From positions 141,470 through 205,469 of the forward strand of contig UQMK01000001.1 in the NCBI GenBank assembly GCA_900542085.1: DNA of 64,000 bases, read 5' to 3'. Positions 57,551 through 64,000 of the stretch are shown piece by piece. A program made the position numbers and the translations under genes. Each line of letters starts with the position of its first letter. Position 1 is the stretch's first letter. The DNA comes from an uncultured Collinsella sp. GTDB lineage: Bacteria > Actinomycetota > Coriobacteriia > Coriobacteriales > Coriobacteriaceae. The notes beneath the pieces are model-generated. The model saw only the letters and a program-made list of their open reading frames with translations. It did not search any database and had not been told where the DNA came from.

Positions 57551-57582
57551 GGACAGGTTTATTTTGGCAGGTTTTATCTGGG
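57535..57582 (-). repeat. Right inverted repeat flanking the HAD gene
   Basis: Inverted copy of 56861-56909, overlapping the last 16 bases of the HAD gene. A third copy, in the same orientation as the left one, is at 58848-58896. Confidence 0.85.
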
Positions 57583-57595
57583 CAAATGCCGAATT

Positions 57596-57635
57596 CGCCG
57601 TGAAGGGACCGCTCTCTTCACGGCGTTTTTCTTTT
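57596..57635 (+). terminator. Terminator after the HAD gene
   Basis: CGCCGTGAAG pairs with CTTCACGGCG, then TTTTTCTTTT. Confidence 0.9.
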
Positions 57636-57703
57636 GGGCGGTCTCACGGTCCTTCTGATGGTTGTCGAGGGAGGGTGAATTGAAGCGCTCCCGCACGCTC
57701 CAT

Positions 57704-57711
57704 GCTACAAT
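57704..57711 (+). promoter_or_regulatory. Extended -10 promoter element of the YitT gene
   Basis: TGCTACAAT ends 45 bases before the GTG start; TTGAAG at 57680-57685 is a weak -35 at 20 bases spacing. Confidence 0.45.
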
Positions 57712-57756
57712 CGCGGGCATGCCTCACAACTGGATCTGCCTTCGAAAGGAGCCTCC

Positions 57757-58764
57757 GTGGCGAACGCCATCGATCAGCTCACGGACCGCGTGCTCGTGCT
57801 CGGCCGCCTCACCATCGTTCGCCGCGCCATCACCGCCGTGGCGGTCACCATTTCCGCCGTTCTCCAGACATTCCTGATCCAGGCGTTCATTCGGCCCGCC
57901 GACCTGCTTCCGAGTGGTCTCACCGGCGTCGCGGTCCTGCTCGATCGCGTTACCTCGCTTGGCGGCGTTCACATCGACATCTCGCTCGGTATGCTTGCAC
58001 TCAACATCCCCGTGGCGCTCCTATGCTGGAGCGGCATTAGCAAGCGCTTCGTCATCTTCTCGATGATGCAGGTCGTGCTTTCATCGCTGTTCCTCAACGT
58101 CTTTCACTTCGCTCCGTTTTTGGGCGACAAGATCATGCTCATCATTTTTGGCGGCGTGGTCTCGGGTCTGGGCGCTGCCATCGCGCTCAAGTCCGGCGCA
58201 TCCACCGGCGGCACCGACTTTATCGCGCTGTGGGTCTCCAACCACACGGGCAAGACTATCTGGGGCGTCATCTTTGGTTTCAACTGCTTTATCCTGGCGA
58301 TCTTTGGCTTTATGTTTGGTTGGGACAACGCAGCGTACTCCATCGTGTTCCAGTTTATTTCGACCAAGACCATCGACAGCTTCTATCGTCGCTACGACCG
58401 CGTGACGCTGCAGATCACGACGCACAAGGCAGATGAGGTCATGACCGCCTATGTTGACCATTTTCAGCACGGCATTAGCTGCGCCGAGGTCATCGGCGGA
58501 TACAGCCGCGAAAAGATGTACCTGCTGCACGCCGTTGTCTCGACCTACGAGAGCCAGGACATTATCAAGCTGGTGTGCGACATTGATCCCGGCGCCGTGA
58601 TCAATGTGTTCCACACGCTCAACTTTGTGGGCGGCTGGTGGGGCGGTCATGTCGACGAGCCCATGCCCACGGCCGTACCTGATCCCGACAAGCCCGCGCG
58701 CATGGCCAGCAGGCAGGCGCGCCTCAGCGAGCAGGACAGCCTGCAGCAGGACGACGGCAGGTAG
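57757..58764 (+). CDS. YitT/YczE-family membrane protein (DUF161 plus DUF2179)
   Basis: 335 residues from GTG 57757, preceded by AAAGGAG. Five or six hydrophobic segments (about 20-190) include the family motif KSGASTGGTDFIALW. A cytoplasmic DUF2179 domain follows (RVTLQITTHKADEVMTAYV to VINVFHTLNFVGG), and a polar tail with Gln/Asp. Function unknown in the family; the DUF2179 part resembles small-molecule-binding PII-like folds. Confidence 0.9.
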   Translation: MANAIDQLTDRVLVLGRLTIVRRAITAVAVTISAVLQTFLIQAFIRPADLLPSGLTGVAVLLDRVTSLGGVHIDISLGMLALNIPVALLCWSGISKRFVIFSMMQVVLSSLFLNVFHFAPFLGDKIMLIIFGGVVSGLGAAIALKSGASTGGTDFIALWVSNHTGKTIWGVIFGFNCFILAIFGFMFGWDNAAYSIVFQFISTKTIDSFYRRYDRVTLQITTHKADEVMTAYVDHFQHGISCAEVIGGYSREKMYLLHAVVSTYESQDIIKLVCDIDPGAVINVFHTLNFVGGWWGGHVDEPMPTAVPDPDKPARMASRQARLSEQDSLQQDDGR

Positions 58765-58805
58765 GGTATTGGCATTTTGCCGGCCTGGCGCAACCCTTCC
58801 GTATG

Positions 58806-58847
58806 AGCCCCTCGAAAGCCTCGCTGCTTTCGAGGGGCTTTCGTTTT
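58806..58847 (+). terminator. Terminator after the YitT gene
   Basis: AGCCCCTCGAAAGC pairs with GCTTTCGAGGGGCT, then TTCGTTTT; it abuts the palindromic repeat at 58848. Confidence 0.9.
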
Positions 58848-58896
58848 CCCAGATAAAACCTACCAAAATGAAGCTGTCGCTTTTTGGTAGGGAGGG
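58848..58896 (+). repeat. Third copy of the HAD-flanking repeat
   Basis: Begins CCCAGATAAAACCTACC like the copy at 56861; the centre reads CTGTCGC instead of CTGTCCC, and TACCAAAA pairs with TTTTTGGTA. Confidence 0.8.
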
Positions 58897-58933
58897 TGTA
58901 TCGTTTTATCATTATGAGGTAACATGAAACTAG

Positions 58934-58970
58934 ACGTTATATACGTATTAGTTATTTCGATATTTCGATA
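58934..58970 (+). promoter_or_regulatory. Operator-like region before GntR regulator 2
   Basis: A near-palindrome ACGTTATATACGT (58934-58946) and a perfect tandem TTTCGATA repeat (58955-58962, 58963-58970) lie just before the start at 58984. The ACGTTATA half-site also appears at the PTS promoter, suggesting that regulator 2 controls both itself and the PTS operon. Confidence 0.5.
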
Positions 58971-58983
58971 AGAGTGATCAGAT

Positions 58984-59703
58984 ATGCCCGCGCCCAAAAA
59001 TGCACCGCTTTACCAGCAGATTTACGATGAAATCAAGGATGCGATCGAGAAAGGTGTTTATGCACCCAAGGAGCGTATTCCGTCCGAGCTTGAGCTAGCC
59101 GAGCAGTACGACGTGAGCCGCATTACGGTGCGCCGCGCCGTCGAGGAGCTGTGCTCCGATGGCTACCTGGTTAAGCAGCAGGGCCGTGGTACCTTTGTCT
59201 CCACGCCGCACATCAATCGTCAGTTCCACGCTTCGACGCTGCAGACGTTTACCGCGCTGTGTGCCAGCAACGGCATGAAGGCGGGCGCGCATGTGGTCGA
59301 TCGCCAGATTGTGCCGGCACGTCAAAACGAGATGGAGTTCTTTGGCCTGCAAAAGGACGCGCTGCTGCTGCATATTAAGCGCGTGCGTACAGCCGACGGC
59401 GAGCCCATCTTTGAGGAGAACATCTTTGTGCCGTTTGACGCCTACCGTGAGCTGTTGACGGCCGATCTTGAGGACAAGTCGATTTTTGCCGAGGTCGAGC
59501 GTGTTGGCGGAACGCCGATTGTCTCGGTTGGCTACCGCACGGTCGAGGCCGTTCGTGCCAATACCGAGCAGGCGGCCGAGTTGGGCATTGCTCCGCACGA
59601 TCCGCTGCTCAACCTGCGTGCCAGCTTTACCGGTCCCAATGGCGAGCCGGTTCTGATGGGTAAGCAGTACTACGTGGGATCGCGCTACGTCATGGTGATG
59701 TAA
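58984..59703 (+). CDS. GntR-family (HutC/UTRA) transcriptional regulator 2
   Basis: 239 residues. wHTH with RIPSELELAEQYDVSRITVR and RAVEELCSDGYLVKQQGRGT, then UTRA domain ending GKQYYVGSRYVMVM. Closest in the window to regulator 3 at 62055. The weak upstream RBS (AGAGTGATCAG) may limit expression. Its stop codon abuts structured element B. Confidence 0.93.
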   Translation: MPAPKNAPLYQQIYDEIKDAIEKGVYAPKERIPSELELAEQYDVSRITVRRAVEELCSDGYLVKQQGRGTFVSTPHINRQFHASTLQTFTALCASNGMKAGAHVVDRQIVPARQNEMEFFGLQKDALLLHIKRVRTADGEPIFEENIFVPFDAYRELLTADLEDKSIFAEVERVGGTPIVSVGYRTVEAVRANTEQAAELGIAPHDPLLNLRASFTGPNGEPVLMGKQYYVGSRYVMVM

Positions 59704-59851
59704 GTTACGCGGTTTTACCAAACCGCGTAACGGCTCGACGCTACAAGCCCGCCAGAGCGGCAATCTGCCTTTCAACTTCGGCGGCATGACCAGAAGGTCA
59801 ATGCCGCCTCGTTTCAAGGCACCTTGCTCGCTCTGGCGGGCTTTCGCTGAC
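59704..59851 (+). ncRNA. Structured element, copy B (candidate RNA or palindromic mobile element)
   Basis: 148 nt, the same length as copy A. Stems: P1 59704-59715 with 59720-59731 (loop TACC), P2 59745-59757 with 59831-59843 (13 perfect pairs), P3 59767-59771 with 59816-59820, and P4 59780-59787 with 59801-59808 capped by GACCAGAAGGTCA. The joining sequences are identical to copy A while the P2, P3 and P4 stems have changed on both sides. It begins at the first base after the regulator 2 stop codon. Confidence 0.65.
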
Positions 59852-59880
59852 ATTGCCAAAACATCGACTACCCGCAGAAT

Positions 59881-59944
59881 GAGCGTGGAAAATCTCCCGT
59901 TTTTGGCTTGGTGACGGGCTTAAAGTGGGAGATTATCCACGCTC
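59881..59944. repeat. Intergenic palindrome with partial third arm
   Basis: GAGCGTGGAAAATCTCCC pairs with GGGAGATTATCCACGCTC (one mismatch) around a 28-base loop; ATCCACGCTC recurs at 59964-59973. Structure resembles the GTCCC palindromes though the sequence differs. Confidence 0.75.
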
Positions 59945-60035
59945 ATCAGGAAAGTGTCCAAAAATCCACGCTCGTTCGCCTTGGATTGCATCGCCCGTGG
60001 CCGGCAGCCGCGCGGCACCGGTCCGCGTGGCGGCG

Positions 60036-60041
60036 TATAAT
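60036..60041 (+). promoter_or_regulatory. -10 box of recQ
   Basis: Perfect TATAAT 32 bases before the recQ start; no -35 recognised. Confidence 0.5.
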
Positions 60042-60072
60042 CGGCGGCAGATGACTTGGACGTTAGGAAACC

Positions 60073-62052
60073 ATGACCGATAGCATGCAGCAGATGGCGC
60101 TCGACACGCTCGGCGCCTATTTTGGCTACACCTCGTTTCGCCCGGGACAGGACCGCATGGTCGATGCGATCCTTGCCGGTCGCGATGCGCTGGGCGTTAT
60201 GCCCACGGGCGCCGGCAAGTCCATTTGCTACCAGGTGCCCGCGCTCATGCTGCCCGGCATCACCTTTGTGGTGAGTCCGCTGCTGTCGCTTATGGAGGAC
60301 CAGACCCGTGCGTTGCTCGCGGCGGGTGCGCGACCCAGCTATCTCAACTCCAGACTTACCCCGGCCCAGCAAAACACCGTGCTCAAGCGGGCGCGCGAGG
60401 GCCGCTACCAGCTTATGTACGTGGCGCCCGAGCGCCTGCTCGAGCCGCGCTTTTTAGCCTTTGCGCAGGAGGCCGCGGCGGACGGCGGCATTGGCGTGCC
60501 GCTCGTGGCCATTGACGAGGCCCACTGCGTGAGCCAATGGGGCCAGGATTTCCGCCCCGCCTACCTGCAGATTCGCGAGTTCATCGATTCCCTGCCGCAG
60601 CGCCCCATCGTGGCGGCCTTTACCGCTACGGCGACCGAACGTGTGCGCGCGGACATTCAGCAGATGCTCGGCCTGCAAAATCCCGCGACGGTGGTGACGG
60701 GCTTCGATCGCAAGAACCTCTACTTTGGTTGCGAGGAGATGGGCGACAAGGCCAAGGCCGCGTGGGTGCGCGACTATGTGATCGCGCATTCGAGCGAGAG
60801 CGGCATCGTGTATTGCTCGACCCGCAAGACGGTCGATGCGCTGGCAGGCGAGCTTGCCGAGGCGCTGGGCCCCAGCGGCATTCGCGTTGGCCGCTACCAT
60901 GCCGGCATGGGCAACGACGCCCGCCGCCAAAGCCAGCGCGCCTTTATCGACGACGATATCCAGGTGATGCTTGCCACCAACGCCTTTGGCATGGGCATCG
61001 ACAAGCCCAACGTGCGCTACGTGATCCACAACAACGTGCCCGAGAGCATTGAGGCCTACTACCAGGAGGCGGGCCGCGCCGGCCGCGATGGCGACCCGGC
61101 CAGCTGCCATCTGCTGTGGAACGGCAACGATTTTCGCATGCGCCGCTTTCTGATCGATCGCGGCGATGCTGCCGATGAGGCGCTCGACGACGAGCAGCGC
61201 GCGTGGGCGCTCCAGAATCGATATCGTCTGCTCAGCCAGATGGAGGGCTACTGCAATACCACCGGCTGCCTGCGCGAATACATGCTGCGCTACTTTGGCG
61301 ACGAGGTCGCGGCCGAGCATGCCGCGGCCGGTACGGGCGGCACCGCCGCGGACGAGGCCGAGGGCTGTGGCAACTGCAGTAACTGCCTCACGCAGTTCGA
61401 GGCCGAGGACGTCACCGATATGGCCCGCGCCGCCGTGCGCTATGTGGCCACGCGTCCCATGCGCTTTGGCAAGTCGCTGATCGCCGACGTGCTCCACGGC
61501 GGCAACACCGAGCGCATTCGCCAGATGCATCTGGACGAGGACCGCGGCTACGGTGAGCTGTCGAGCGAATCGGTCGGGCGCATCAAGGACATCATCGGCC
61601 AGCTGTGCGGCCGCGGTTATCTGGCTACCTCGCAGGGGCAGTACCCGGTCGTGGGGCTGGGTCCGCGCGCCGGCGAGGTCGAGGACGAGGCGTTCACCTT
61701 TACCGTTAAACGTCGTGCGTCCAAGCGCAAGGCCTCGGCCCGCGCCCGCCGTGCGGTGGATCTGCTGCGCGAGGAGGCCGAGCTGGATCAGCGCCCGCGC
61801 GTGGGTGACGATGCCGAGCTGTTCGAGCGCCTGCGTGCCCTGCGCAAGGATATTTCGATCGAGCTGGAGATGGCGCCGTACATGGTCTTTTCCGACAAGG
61901 CTCTGCGCGGTCTGTGCCGCCTACGCCCACAGACGCGCGACGAGCTTATCCAGGTCAACGGCATCGGCGAGAAAAAGGCCGACGCCTTTGGCGAGCAGTT
62001 TATGGCGGCGATTGAAGAGTTTGAGTCCGAGCATGCACGGAATGGAGCATAA
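60073..62052 (+). CDS. recQ: ATP-dependent DNA helicase RecQ
   Basis: 659 residues. Walker A MPTGAGKSICYQVPAL (about 43-58), DEAHCVSQWGQDFRPAY near 147, and helicase C with FGMGIDKPNVRYVIHNN and QEAGRAGRDG. The zinc-binding region has CNTTGCLREYML and CGNCSNC. A winged-helix domain follows, and a C-terminal HRDC domain (about 580-655, VNGIGEKKADAFGEQFM). The family unwinds recombination intermediates. GntR regulator 3 starts only 2 bases after the stop. Confidence 0.97.
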   Translation: MTDSMQQMALDTLGAYFGYTSFRPGQDRMVDAILAGRDALGVMPTGAGKSICYQVPALMLPGITFVVSPLLSLMEDQTRALLAAGARPSYLNSRLTPAQQNTVLKRAREGRYQLMYVAPERLLEPRFLAFAQEAAADGGIGVPLVAIDEAHCVSQWGQDFRPAYLQIREFIDSLPQRPIVAAFTATATERVRADIQQMLGLQNPATVVTGFDRKNLYFGCEEMGDKAKAAWVRDYVIAHSSESGIVYCSTRKTVDALAGELAEALGPSGIRVGRYHAGMGNDARRQSQRAFIDDDIQVMLATNAFGMGIDKPNVRYVIHNNVPESIEAYYQEAGRAGRDGDPASCHLLWNGNDFRMRRFLIDRGDAADEALDDEQRAWALQNRYRLLSQMEGYCNTTGCLREYMLRYFGDEVAAEHAAAGTGGTAADEAEGCGNCSNCLTQFEAEDVTDMARAAVRYVATRPMRFGKSLIADVLHGGNTERIRQMHLDEDRGYGELSSESVGRIKDIIGQLCGRGYLATSQGQYPVVGLGPRAGEVEDEAFTFTVKRRASKRKASARARRAVDLLREEAELDQRPRVGDDAELFERLRALRKDISIELEMAPYMVFSDKALRGLCRLRPQTRDELIQVNGIGEKKADAFGEQFMAAIEEFESEHARNGA

Positions 62053-62054
62053 CG

Positions 62055-62810
62055 ATGACATCCGACGATAAAACCGAGCGTACTGAGGTGTCTGCCGTGC
62101 CGCTGTACCAGCAGGTTATGGACGACCTAAAAGGCGAGATCGCGCGTGGCGTGTACGCATCCGGCTCGCGCATTCCTTCTGAGATGGAGCTCGCGAAGTA
62201 CTACGGCGTGGGACGCATCACCGTGCGCCGCGCCATCGAGGAGCTGTCGCGCGCGGGGTATCTCAACCGTCAGCAGGGGAGGGGCACGTTTGTGTGCGCG
62301 CCCAAGCTCAAGCGCAAGATTGTCCAGAAGGGTGACGTTCAGAGCTTTTCCGAGGGTTGCGCTGCCAACGACATGGTGGCCGGAGCACGCCTAGTGTCGC
62401 GCACGGTGGTTGCGGCGACGCGCGAGGACGCGGTGTTTTTTGGGGTGGAACCCGGCTGCGAGCTCATCGTGGTCGAGCGCGTGCGCACGGCAGACGGCGT
62501 GCCCGTCATGCTCGAGAACAACGCCTTTGTGCTGGCCGACCATCCCTATCTGCAGACGCTTGCCGACAAGGACCTCACGGACAATTCCATCTTTGCGCTC
62601 GTTGCCGAGCATTCGGGCCGCGCGCCGCTCAAGTCCGACCCCTGTACCGTGGAGATTGCGCTCGCCGATGCTCAGGCGGCCTCGCTGCTGGAGGTGCCGG
62701 TCGGCGAGCCGCTCTTCTATATGGAGGCGTACTTTACCGATGAGGACGAGCGGCCCTTGCTGCTCGGACGCCAAAAGATCGTGGGTTCGCGCTACGTGTT
62801 CGACATCTAA
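62055..62810 (+). CDS. GntR-family (HutC/UTRA) transcriptional regulator 3
   Basis: 251 residues. wHTH SRIPSEMELAKYYGVGRITV and RAIEELSRAGYLNRQQGRGT, UTRA domain ending GRQKIVGSRYVFDI. It lies 2 bases after recQ with no RBS of its own, so it is likely translated by coupling to recQ, and sits 144 bases before the SIS gene it probably controls. Confidence 0.93.
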   Translation: MTSDDKTERTEVSAVPLYQQVMDDLKGEIARGVYASGSRIPSEMELAKYYGVGRITVRRAIEELSRAGYLNRQQGRGTFVCAPKLKRKIVQKGDVQSFSEGCAANDMVAGARLVSRTVVAATREDAVFFGVEPGCELIVVERVRTADGVPVMLENNAFVLADHPYLQTLADKDLTDNSIFALVAEHSGRAPLKSDPCTVEIALADAQAASLLEVPVGEPLFYMEAYFTDEDERPLLLGRQKIVGSRYVFDI

Positions 62811-62819
62811 CGTCCACAG

Positions 62820-62898
62820 ATAGAACGATATAGAACAAATTTGGTGAAATGGCTTCACGGGCGTCGTCATGCGTGCTATAAATAGGACAACATAGAAC
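62820..62898 (+). promoter_or_regulatory. Promoter and phased operator half-sites before the third SIS gene
   Basis: ATAGAAC at 62820 and 62830 (10 bases apart), ATAGGAC at 62882 and ATAGAAC at 62892 (again 10 apart). Between them a promoter candidate: TTCACG 62854-62859 and TATAAAT 62877-62883, spacer 17. Paired sites on the same helix face flanking a promoter suggest cooperative repression, probably by regulator 3. Confidence 0.6.
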
Positions 62899-62954
62899 GA
62901 CCGCAGGTACGAGCTGACGTCGTTCAAAAGCGCCACACAAGGAGGAGCATCACC

Positions 62955-63923
62955 ATGAACGCACGCGATCTGATTCAGGAAATTATCGAGCGCAAGGGCA
63001 AGATTGAGAACGTCTTTTGGATCGCCTGCGGCGGTTCGATGATCGACCTGATGCCGGCCAACGAGCTGCTCAAGCGCGAGGCAACCACGTTTACCTCGAC
63101 GGTCTACACGGCGCGCGAGTTTTGCCTGATGGCCCCCAAGAGCCTTGGCGAGAAGTCGCTCGTCATCGCCTGCAGCCATAGCGGCAATACGCAGGAGGTC
63201 GTCGACGGCTGCGAGATGGCGCTGGCTGCCGGCGCCGAGGTCGTGGCCATGACCGACTGCGAAGGCTCCAAGATCGATAACGGCAAGTGGACCACCTGGG
63301 TCTATCCGTGGGGCGAGGGCGTGCCACAGGCCGAGGTACCGCAGGGTATCGGCGCTCTGATCGCCGCCGAACTGCTCGACCAACAGGAGGGTTACGAGGC
63401 GCTTGCCGACATGTACGCCGGCCTTAAGCAGATGGATGCGCTGCTGCCCGCTGCCCGCGAGAAGGTCAACGCCGAGCTGGGCGCCCGTTTTGCCGAGCTC
63501 TGCCAGCAGCATAAGTTCTTCTATATCCTGGGTTCCGGCCCCAACTTTAGCCAGACCTACGCCATGGCCATCTGCTCGCTCATGGAGATGCAGTGGCAGC
63601 ACTGCTGCTACATCCACTCCGGCGAGTACTTCCACGGCCCGTTCGAAGCCACCGAGCCCGGCGTGTTCTACTTTGTGCAGCTCGGATCGGGCGAGTGCCG
63701 CCCCATGGAGGAGCGTGCGCTCGCGTTCCTCAACACGCACACCGATACGGTCATGGTGCTCGATGCGCTCGAGTACGGTGTGGGCGAGGTGCCCGCCAGC
63801 GTGCGTTCGTTCCTGGAGCCGATCTTCTTCTACAACATGAGCTGCGAGCTGCGCGCCGCCCGCGGCAAGGTGTTTGACCACAGCCCCGAGGTTCGTCGCT
63901 ACATGGGCATCGAGCAGTACTAA
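62955..63923 (+). CDS. SIS-domain protein, FrlB-like 3
   Basis: 322 residues, RBS AAGGAGGAGC. Two SIS domains: VFWIACGGSMIDLMPANELL, CSHSGNTQEVVDGCEMAL, and EYFHGPFEATEPGVFYFVQL. The C-terminus RRYMGIEQY differs from the RRYMWKL ending of the other two. Probably cleaves or isomerises an aminated sugar phosphate. No dedicated transporter is adjacent within the window; it may lie to the right. Confidence 0.88.
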   Translation: MNARDLIQEIIERKGKIENVFWIACGGSMIDLMPANELLKREATTFTSTVYTAREFCLMAPKSLGEKSLVIACSHSGNTQEVVDGCEMALAAGAEVVAMTDCEGSKIDNGKWTTWVYPWGEGVPQAEVPQGIGALIAAELLDQQEGYEALADMYAGLKQMDALLPAAREKVNAELGARFAELCQQHKFFYILGSGPNFSQTYAMAICSLMEMQWQHCCYIHSGEYFHGPFEATEPGVFYFVQLGSGECRPMEERALAFLNTHTDTVMVLDALEYGVGEVPASVRSFLEPIFFYNMSCELRAARGKVFDHSPEVRRYMGIEQY

Positions 63924-64000
63924 TCGAGCGGTATTAAGTTACCGGGGTAACAACTTCTCACGTCGGGGCCTGCGGGGATGGGGACGCGCCTTTTTTTGCT
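63924..64000 (+). other. Window end: possible terminator
   Basis: GTTACCGGGGTAAC forms a small hairpin at about 63939-63952, and a GC-rich imperfect stem ends in CCTTTTTTTG at about 63988-63998. The boundary prevents a firm call. Confidence 0.4.

Overview
The window is a contiguous, high-GC, gene-dense stretch of bacterial chromosome that reads as a gut Coriobacteriia, most likely Collinsella or a close relative. The pointers are the strong G/C third-position bias, the actinobacterial kinase/FHA/PP2C/SEDS envelope operon, anaerobic metabolism (pyruvate:ferredoxin oxidoreductase, rubrerythrin, carbamate kinase), mannose-family PTS genes with FrlB-like deglycases, and no sign of aerobic respiration. 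The genus call is an inference from gene content. I see no rRNA, CRISPR array, prophage or intact insertion sequence. One tRNA (Asp) is present.

Layout. 1-7 kb, minus strand: an envelope-control operon pknB-fhaA-fhaB-pstP-(RodA/FtsW fused to PbpA), whose last gene runs off the left edge. 7-12.1 kb: YcxB-like protein, dnaX, a small membrane protein, ybaB, recR. 12.4-16.1 kb: a second kinase/FHA module (Ser/Gly-rich anchored protein, divergent polytopic kinase, FHA protein). 16.5-26.2 kb: nifJ, arcC, a C39-like peptidase, an APC permease and an amidohydrolase. 26.3-34.5 kb: two paralogous LytS-type kinase/LytTR regulator pairs around a zinc phospholipase-like protein, a UMF1 transporter and a glycosyltransferase. 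34.5-49.4 kb: phosphodiesterase, tRNA-Asp, Rrf2 regulator, MutY-like glycosylase, rubrerythrin, RmuC, ABC exporter, Nth, Mfd, PAP2, threonine aldolase, GNAT. 49.4-64 kb: an accessory sugar region with three GntR/UTRA regulators, three FrlB-like SIS proteins, a mannose-family PTS (fused EIIAB, EIIC, EIID), an EamA transporter, a HAD phosphatase, a YitT protein and recQ.

How the genes fit together. The right-hand region looks like uptake and phosphorylation of an amino-sugar or Amadori-type conjugate by the PTS followed by SIS-domain deglycation, with separate regulators and distinct operator-like repeats for each unit. DNA repair genes (recR, dnaX, mutY-like, rmuC, nth, mfd, recQ) are scattered through the core.

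The least explained part is the intergenic DNA. Two 148-nt elements (51344-51491 and 59704-59851), plus a truncated third at 46726-46770, share invariant loop sequences but have compensatory changes in four predicted stems. This is the pattern of a structured RNA or a mobile palindromic element, and all three begin at a stop codon. A second family of palindromes, often carrying GTCCC, recurs at many gene ends. Two inverted copies of one type flank the HAD phosphatase gene and supply its ribosome binding site and its stop codon.
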